From Anoplopoma fimbria (Eukaryota > Chordata > Actinopteri > Perciformes > Anoplopomatidae): a DNA stretch of 64,000 nucleotides. Positions 55,981-64,000 of the stretch are shown here, one piece after another; the stretch's first letter is position 1, and the number at the start of each line of letters is the position of its first letter. The notes under the pieces are model-generated. The model ran no database searches. It was given only the letters and a program-made list of their open reading frames with translations, and was not told the origin of the DNA. The stretch covers positions 18,542,680 through 18,606,679 of the forward strand of contig NC_072472.1 of the NCBI RefSeq assembly GCF_027596085.1, read 5' to 3'. A program made the position numbers and the translations under genes.

Positions 55981-55995
55981 GTGTGCTGTTTGTGC

Positions 55996-58900
55996 TATTA
56001 TGTGCAAACTTATACATTGTTAGGGAAGACAGTGTTAGCCCTTAGAGATCACTTTTTTGTCCTCTTGTGCAGCCCTTGCAAGTAGCCATTTTGTTGCTAT
56101 TTTCATCTGATAATTTTGTTATGTTTTGCAGTATCATTTGCAAGTTTTTTTAAAAATACATTTACCTTTCTGTCTTTTCTGTGGTTTGCATAACAAGCAT
56201 CGTCAACATCGGAGAGACCAGCAAGAGTACGCTGTATTTTAAAAGATAAAAAACCTAGTGTTGCCAACTTTATTTGAATGAAAGTAGCTAGCAGCGCTAG
56301 CTCCAAAAGCTGCTAAAAAAATTCTCTCTAAAGACCCTCCCCCAAAATGTTGATAATGAACATCAATATATGATAATGAAAGTAACAACGAACGTGGCTT
56401 TTGTCAGTTCTCAAAGCTGTCAAGCTGGCATCTTCATTTGGGCTAAATGAAATGATTGGACAGGCTTATTACAGTCCTGCAGCAGCCACAGATAGCAACA
56501 TTTAGTGTTTTAGTAGAGCATTTGATTTATTGATTTCTGTTGGGTTTTTATTGTATGGTGATAAATGCCCCCTTAATTTCCAATAAATTAAACACCTTCT
56601 TACAAAACACCTACCACTCCAAACTCTTCCACTGAAGCAAGCACTTGATTAAAGCTAGGAGTTGGTGTGATGACACCTTATAATTTAGGATCTGACGTAC
56701 CAGCGGATCCCTGCCCAGGCATGAAAAGACAGCATAATTAGCTTGGGTGGCTAATGCTTCCTCATTGGTTTATTGTAATCAGCTTGTAAGTGCATCTCAT
56801 AGTGTCCTTATTGGGCTAAGCTGGAACAACTCCTGCTCACTGACTCCGTTTCTGCACTCCGTGTCCATTGGCTGGGCTTTGCAATGCAAGCCTGAAGCTG
56901 ACTTTTAGTTTAATCAGAGCTACTTGCTTCCATGTCACTGGACTGCCACAATCGTCCCTTTATGTCCAGGCTGTCCTGGTTCTCATGCTCCACTGGTCCA
57001 GAGCCAGATCCTGGAGGTGGAGTTGAATGGGAGGAGGATGAGGAGAACGAGGAGGAGCTTAACCAGTTCACTGCCACTGGGCTCAGGAGGGATAAAGGTA
57101 GAGACACAAAGCTGAGCCTGGAGTCCTAAGATGAGACGATAGTCTCAAAGTAGGGGGGTGGAGGAAAGGGTGATGACCTGTTGGAGGACATTGCAAAGTT
57201 ACCGATAGGAGTGAGCCGATGGACAGAGATCATTGTCAAAGTACTGAAGAGGAGAGATCAGGCTACAGCGGAAGCAAGCTGTAAACGTCCATCGTTTTCA
57301 CCTTTGGCCGGCCAAGCGTCTGCATACTTCTCTCATACGGTCACTGAGAGGAAGCAGATGAGAGGAAATTATATAAGCTTCAGAGAAAAAGATTCCTTGG
57401 TTTGTGCATGCAATTCGTTCTGGGGCTTTGATAATCTAATCCCATGGCTGACATTTTGCGTGCCCTTAGCTTTTTGTAAAAAGGAAGAAAAATAACAGTG
57501 TGACCGTCAGTAAAGACTGTATGAATTCATTTTGCATACCTTAGTGCTTTGCTCTTAACTGTATTGGAGATTTTTAGGTATTTCATGTAAAACACAACAA
57601 CAACAAAAAAAAAACAATTTCCAACAGTGCCTATATTGTCCTAAAATCTTGAGGATAAGATAGCAGACTAAACTGTGTGGACATTTATCAGTGAAATAAT
57701 GTGGTGTGCTTCTCAGAACTGTGTCCTGTTGCATTATTCTAATGTTGTAAAGTTGATTTGTCTCTTTGGAAATTTGGACATGAATTACTTTTAGTATCAG
57801 CCCTGCCAAAGTGAATCTAAGTACCTTTGCAGATTTAACAAAGCACCAATAATCATTAATGCACTTCTTGCCTTATGTATTTGATTGCAGAATGAAATGT
57901 TTACCTTGTATGAAAATGCAATGAAGCTCCTACAGTGACAACACCTTTATAGGGCTTAAACTGGAAACAGTGAAGGCTGCACATTGAATGCACTTTGGAC
58001 TTGCAATCGAAGCTCTGGAAGCTCTGAGGGGCTCTGATCATTGTTGAAAATAGCAAACATGGATGATTAATGCGAGAAAAAAAAAACACTTTATATGAGT
58101 GAAAAGAACCTAATCAAAAGGCCACAGTCCTTCATTCCACTCCCTCAGCTACTGCAGGTGCACATTTGCATGCCATTTACATGGCAGCTCGCAGTGACCA
58201 CTACCACTCCGACGTTTTCAGCGTCCATCATCCGCTGACATTCTGTGATTGTTTCCTCTCCGCCGCCGCTCGCCCCAATCAGTTGAGGATATAGTCTGGT
58301 TCCAGTGATTATAAGGAGTGATCAGAGCAGCGATGATGGAGCATGTGCCTTGCAGTGGAGATTTAGCCAGAGGCTTCAATCTCATTGCAGTCACTTGTAG
58401 TTAGTGACTGAGACTATGGCAGTGAGAAGGGCAGAGCAATATAAATGAATTGGCTATGAATGTGGTTACGGCTGCGGTGCTGTGGGGACACACAGAGGGA
58501 AAGGGCCAGTTAGACAAACTATTTCATATCCCCCTTGACCTTTATTTGCCCAGTGGCCCAGCAACATTTCCAATAAAGTAGCTTTTAAATGGCCACTGAA
58601 GAATTGAGCTATACTATGCACATCATTTTTTTGTGTGTCTGTCGTTGTATAAAAGCGATCGTGAGCGTGTTTACCGCAGGTTTCTGAATTTTTACTTAAA
58701 GGATAAGACCTTTAACAAAAGATTAGATAGATTTTTTTTGCGTATTGCTGATCCTTAGAAATACCCGTCAGGCGGCCTCCTCCGACAGCTAGATGCTGTG
58801 CAGCCAAGGCGGCTCTCAAACAGAGCTGTGGATCAGGAGAGATTGACACCTTTCTGTAGGTGCGTAGTCTCATCTCCCAGCTGTCCCCCCACTGAAATGG

Positions 58901-61900
58901 CTCCCTCGGGGATAAGCCGGGATTGGCTTGATTGTGTTATCGGCGAATGATCGGGTCATTGAATGATGGAATTTTGAGCCCCTGTTCTGCTTAAAGAATG
59001 AAATGTTTAAAGAAGATTGACTGTGATTGGATCAGATCCAGCACCTGCTCAAAGGGTCAATCAGGTGAAGGCAGGAGGCAGCAATCTCTGCCGGGCTATT
59101 GTGACACGAATGGAAGGGGGAAATTAATGCGTGTGTTGGGGAAGGGGTGTTGGTGGTCGATGGATGGCAGTGTGTGTGTGTGTTCCATTCAACAGGGAAG
59201 AGGTTGAAAAATGTCATCAGAGGAAGTGTCATGAGTAATTTGCAGCAGTCTCACCATCAAACCGGTGTGTGGAGGTGGACGCCTCCACCTTCACGCCTCC
59301 ACCTCAGCCTTGCAAACGGCAATCTAGTCTTTAGGGAATCCCATGTGGGAGAACACTTCCGTAGGATTCCAGATTTCAAAGAAGGGTTTTATTTTCCAGA
59401 GATGGGTGGATGCTGTTTGTGAGATTGGAATGGAATAAAGGGTCTGAATGGCGGGAGCCTGGCTGGACATTATTTGAAGGGAGGTCCAGGGAAAAGCTTT
59501 GAGGAAACTGCATTTGAGCATGTTTTGTCAACTTGAAATTGGCTCAAAGTAAGAAGATAATTCTATTTTTTTTTGTGTGAGAGCATGAAATAAAATTGGC
59601 CCTGTATAGTTTTCCTTGTTAGCACAAAAAAGACATGCATACATTCAGCGTTACTCACCAAAATGCATTTTGCATCCTTGAAGTCTAACAAACGTGTGAA
59701 GAGGATTTCCTTCCTCAAAAAAGCTTTTTGCAAAGCCAATTTATTAACAATTTTAAATCCAGCATCCATGTTTTATCAGCTTGCAGTCTTCCTCTCTCTT
59801 GCCTTTTGCTGGCACAGTGCAGCATATGTGGGCGCATTACCGCCACCTGCATGTCAGTGGAACAGTGTCACACCATGGGTAGGACTGTGTACAGCGTCAC
59901 CCAAGTGCAACTTGCACTGTGCAAACAAAGCAGGGAGTCGCTCATAGACAAGCAGCTCCATAGTGCTACTAGAGGTCTATTGTACACAGGGAACCTTTTC
60001 AGTAAGCGTTGTGACTCCTTCTACCTCAATTTTTGCTTCCATAATGTTTCTTAGCCCTTATTGTTTGGCACATAGTAGTCATATGGTGGTATATTTCAGA
60101 ATTTTCTTCTCTTTTCTTTGAAGTTTGATGTAGTCTCTTCAAACAAACCCATTTTTTGTGCCTCTCAAAGTCTCTGGTCAGCTTCATATATGGATGTATT
60201 GTGCATCTTATTTATCAGTTTAAATGTTGGACAAAGTAAATACTGTAACTGCATTTAAAATGAATTATGGATTACATATAGTGTATATGTAGAATCAAGG
60301 TTAGCCTAAAATGTTTGTGACAAAATGTATTTTATACTCAAGAGGTCAAATGTGAAATCACCTTATAGAAACTAGTGTACTAATCAGTAAAATTGATTAC
60401 TTTTTTTTTTTTTGGTGGAACCGAAGGCAACTGTTGGTTCACAACAGTGCAATTACTAATAAGTAGCAAAAGCAAAAATTGTGAAAGTGCTACAACAAAC
60501 ATTTACATTTGTAGCTAATGTCACCAACCGCTGATGAAGGTCAAGAGTCAACTCCTAGATCGTGAATAGTTAACCGAAGCATCATAACCAGTAAATAACA
60601 CAGGAGACTATTCAGTGAGCTCTTTACCACCTCTTCCTTCATTAATGAGGAATTGGACTGGGACACAACCAAACTCTGCCATAGCAACATGCAAGGAGAA
60701 TACAAACAAGCATAATAGCTCACCTGCTCATAAGCACCGAGGCTGTTGGTTGACAGCATAGATAGACCGACTGGTTTGGGAAGTAGGAGACGATAGGGTT
60801 AAGTTGCTTCTTAATCATTTAAAAACATTACCATGACATGTAAAGTCTGCTAACTTTCTATTACTCAGAAGATGGAAGGATGGATGGAACTCATTTTCTT
60901 GCTATGGCTCAATTCATGTTTTAAGTGTTGTGCAGATGAGACATATTTGAGTTGAGGTCCACAGAAGCCGACGCCGGCCTCTGAGTGACGGACCTTGTGT
61001 CTCTGCTAGTCACAGCCAAATGAGAAACAAAATGATGGTGTCAAATTTCAGCTGTCGTCTGATAGGCTTTTCAAGATGATGCGAAACCGCTTTTCAACCC
61101 AAATAACCCTTTTTCATCCTCATCAGACATTTTTCTTAACAGCAGGATTTTCAGTGCTCCACAACACCCCCACCCCCACCCCCCACCTCCAGGAAAAACC
61201 AGTGAGCGTGAGCCATGACTCAGCACCACCTGGAGATCAGGCACAGCTCAAATGATGACGATGCGGTATGCTCGTGGTACATCTGAGCTGATTCGCACAG
61301 CTTGTTAAAGGTGTTTGTGCGTTCCTCTTGATGGATTTATCCCGAATACCTAAACGGTAAGGCGATTGGCAAACAATTCTTGAGTTTAAAATGCTACTCT
61401 GATGCTTTATTCACAATATTATTCAATTTCCAGGCACATAGAAAAAAAATTCAATATTGCCATTTTTTTGTCTTCAAATGTTGACGACTTCAGCCCATCT
61501 CCAGTAGTGGATCTTGCAAAGTGAATCTAACAATATATCTAGAGAAAATAAGTAAAAAACAAAACAAGAGCTTTTCTACTGGCTGTCAACTTGCAGTCCT
61601 GATAAACATGTAAAAATGGAAAGATATACTGCAGAATGATGGTTTCAGAGCAAGTTAATTCCATGGCCCCCCCATACAGATTTAATAACATCCTCTTCAT
61701 AGACCTGCCTTTTTTGTGAAATGGACGTTAAACCAAAGCGATAAAAGCATTCTTTGCCATCAACATTTGATTGACTGGCATCCCATGGCAATAACTATCT
61801 ATATTTCTATAGCACAAGGGGAATTCAGTATAAGTGTTTTTGAAAAAAGACTTGGAGTAGCCTGTTGCCTGTGCTTCTTCAGCCACCTACTACAGTGTGA

Positions 61901-62630
61901 CCAAGTCCACAGGCAGCTCCAGCTCATGCTATGAGTGCCTCCTACACATTGCAAAGCCTTCTTGAAATCACCGGGTAAATGCTCTTACATGGATATGTAC
62001 ACAATGTGCAAAGTCTCAAAGGTTTCATGTATCTGAAAGGCTCACTCCTGTTTGTCTGCATGTCCTCAGGTCTGTTAGTGTTAGATCATCTACGTTTAAG
62101 GCCCAAAGTAACCCACTGTCTGCAAAGATGTAGTTGTTAGAAACTGGTTGTTAGGTTTCGTGTCGACACTACTGTAAAAATCCAACATTGGTAGTGACAG
62201 TCTCATTACATCCTGTGATATTTAGCTGGGGCAGAGTAAGTAGGCCAAACAAAACGGGGTAATTACGATGAAAAAAATTAGTTTCAGCAAGAGCTATGAA
62301 AGCAGTGGTTCCAGTTTTTCAACCTGTTCCCAGCTCTTTTTTGTTAGGTTTTATCTATTTGATGTTAGAGCTGTGCTTATTTTGGCAGCTTTAATTTTGT
62401 ATTGTGAAAGCAGCTCTGGGAGGCTTTGCTTAGGTACACCTGTGCCTTTAGCTAAATGCTAATACCGTCATGCTTCAAGTTCATTTTTATCAAATGCATA
62501 ACAATTACAGAAGCGGTCGTTGTCAATGAAAATCTCCGGTCTTAAGCTCACTCCAACAGGAGTATCTTACTTTTAACAGCGTGTTCACAGTGGAAACATG
62601 CTGTTGTGGACACATTGACATTGTGACCTA
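55996..62630. other. Intron, no recognised gene or repeat
   Basis: Unique-looking sequence with T12 near 60402 and C-rich CACCCCCACCCC at 61163-61185. Overlapping frames at 56932-57129 and 57181-57495 are acidic or lysine-rich but show no domain. 58180-58330 and 58880-59060 are GC-balanced and could be regulatory. Confidence 0.5.
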
Positions 62631-62639
62631 GCAGTGCTG

Positions 62640-62930
62640 GATACAAAGTCAGGGGATCACAAAAGTGGTTTCATCATCTGGGAACTATGTGCCAAATTTT
62701 GTGGCAATCCCCTCATTGGTGGCCAAGATTTTTTGACCCAAAAAACCCAGAAATGTCAATCTCATGGTAGCGATAGAGAAAAAGTCACTATGAAGTCATA
62801 TTAACCTCTGGGGACCATAAATGTCTGTACAAAATGTAATTGCATGCTATCTCACAGTTTGTATAGATGGATAGATATTTCCGTCCGAATCAAAGTGATG
62901 GTGGCTAAACAAGGTAAAATGGCTAATACA
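62640..62930. mobile_element. Dispersed teleost repeat
   Basis: AACCTCTGGGGACCATAAAT, GTCTGTACAAAATGTAATTG and GATAGATATTTCCGTCCGAATCAAAGTGATGG follow the order of a repeat that I recall as frequent in fish ('cctctggggaccatgaatgtctgtacaaa...gatatttcagtctggaccaaagtggtgg'). The upstream part, with TTTGTGGCAATCC, is a related phrase. Non-coding. Confidence 0.6.
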
Positions 62931-63422
62931 GCTTTCTGAAGCCTTTATCATTTATGGTTCATGTGTTTTGTTATTATGTGGAGCAACTCATTTATTGCTT
63001 TGTTGAGACAGGTCAAAGCATAGGGGTTGAAACACTGTGGGTGCCAATTAATTTGTTAATTTATAATAGCAACACGGATACAGGGAAATGACTCGGTCCT
63101 CATCTACTGTACTTCACAGAGACGGAAAGGCCTAGAACTGTTTGCATAGCATTGCAAGGGACATTTACTCGGATGTAAATTGACCACCGATTGTATGCCA
63201 GAGATTATTGGTTAGAGTTTGAAATGAGTGCACTTATCCACCTATTTGCATGTGTTTAGCTAATTGAGCTAATCAAAGTCCTCATTTGATCCGAGACTCA
63301 GAAAGTGGCTGACACATTATACAATGCAATTTGGAAATCTAATTTAAACTTGTGTTGAACTGGTTTGTAGCAATTATTATGTAGTTTTTGTTTTAGGAAT
63401 GTCATAAACATGGACGCGGCTG

Positions 63423-63433
63423 TGGCGTAGTGG
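63423..63433 (+). promoter_or_regulatory. SINE Pol III A box
   Basis: TGGCGTAGTGG matches the tRNA A-box consensus TRGYNNARNNG at every fixed position. It is part of the tRNA-like SINE head. Confidence 0.85.
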
Positions 63434-63466
63434 AGATCAAGGTAGTTCTCCAATCAGAGGGTCGGT

Positions 63467-63477
63467 GGTTCGATACC
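63467..63477 (+). promoter_or_regulatory. SINE Pol III B box
   Basis: GGTTCGATACC matches the B-box consensus GGTTCGANNCC and lies 33 nt after the A box. Together the boxes form an apparently intact internal Pol III promoter. Confidence 0.87.
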
Positions 63478-64000
63478 CGGCTTCGGCAGTCGATGTGTCC
63501 TTGGGCAAGACACTTAACCCCAAGTTGCTCCTGAAGGCTTGCCATCGGACTGGATGTTGCATGAACGTTAGTTAGAGTCTGATGGTGGCACCTTGCATGG
63601 TAGCCCTGTCATCAGTGTGTGAATGGGTGAATGATATGTAATACACTACTGATTGTAAGTCGCTTTGGATAAAAGCGTCTGCTAAATGACTGTAATGTAA
63701 TGTAATGTATATATTTAAATACTGTATGACCAGGACCAATATAATAACTTTTTTCCTTGATTCACTCCATGGGCAATATATTCTGATCATTAACATCTTA
63801 AACAATTACAAGCAAGTTTTGAATAGTGAAGTAATAGCTCTCTTGCGGTTTCTTTTCAAAGCCTTTTTAAAATGATTGAAGGTAACATACTGTATGTCAC
63901 GCTCAACAAAAGCCCATTTTTCCTTGAGGCAACTGTATGGCAGTCGGCAACTTAAAGGGGAGCTACCTGGGGCAGAATGAAATGAACATGTTTGATGTTT

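Larger units (their letters stand above)
63413..63710 (+). mobile_element. tRNA-derived SINE, near full length
   Basis: The head has a Pol III type-2 promoter: A box TGGCGTAGTGG at 63423-63433 and B box GGTTCGATACC at 63467-63477. The spacing is tRNA-like. The body (about 63490-63540) contains the TCCTTGGGCAAGACACTTAA block that I associate with the conserved core of fish SINEs of the V-SINE type. The 3' part carries CTTTGGATAAAAGCGTCTGC and ends in tandem TGTAA units. Such tails are thought to be recognised by a partner LINE. It lies in sense orientation in the msi2 intron and encodes no protein. Target-site duplications were not clear by eye. The family name is from memory; the class is secure. 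Confidence 0.9.

Noticed and set aside
56932..57129. Acidic Glu-rich open frame, with a Ser-rich frame on the opposite strand
   Set aside because: Composition reflects GAGGA-type repeats; there is no recognisable domain or gene structure. A decayed gene fragment cannot be fully excluded.

Overview
This is vertebrate nuclear DNA, almost certainly from a percomorph-type teleost fish. The reasons are very frequent long (CA/GT)n microsatellites, a tRNA-headed SINE with a tail I associate with fish, several fish-type MITE-like dispersed repeats, and large amounts of single-copy-looking non-coding DNA. There are no bacterial features, operons, CRISPR arrays or phage genes.

Only one piece of a protein-coding gene can be supported: a 93-bp internal exon at 53037-53129 (+). 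It encodes the first half of the second RNA-recognition motif of Musashi, with the RNP2 motif IFVGGL. The residues LSAN and TVVED fit Musashi-2 rather than Musashi-1. The exon has a branch point, polypyrimidine tract, AG acceptor and a strong GTAAGA donor. It starts and ends in phase 0. No other Musashi exon was recognised, so the window is read as at least 53 kb of upstream intron, the exon, and at least 10.8 kb of downstream intron of msi2 (a or b paralogue not resolvable here). Other open frames are short, lie over microsatellites or have no recognisable domain, and are treated as chance.

Layout: 1-9 kb holds a dispersed repeat with a CTCF-like motif, a 23-bp minisatellite, a 162-bp GT tract, a degenerate TTATAAC-rich repeat and a decayed MITE-like copy. 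10-16 kb holds a G-quadruplex motif, two GT tracts and a G18 run. 17-26 kb holds a SINE tail fragment, CT, GACA and GT arrays and a decayed dispersed repeat. 28-36 kb holds G-rich/CA, T/CT and CA tracts, a 360-bp uninterrupted alternating purine-pyrimidine run, two teleost repeats and a LINE-like tail. 37-48 kb is mostly unique-looking DNA with a second MITE-like copy and several GT tracts. 48-56 kb holds a CT/GT compound repeat, RFX X-box-like palindromes, poly(T) tracts, the msi2 exon, three long CA tracts and a possible cryptic terminal exon with an AATAAA signal. 56-64 kb is mostly plain intron with one more dispersed repeat and a near-complete SINE.

I found no clearly new biological system. 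The most interesting leads are the size of this intron (possible regulatory DNA), the possible intronic polyadenylation exon downstream of the Musashi exon, the X-box cluster, an apparent excess of POU octamers, and the Z-DNA and G-quadruplex candidates. Repeat family assignments rest on remembered consensus patterns, not on searches.
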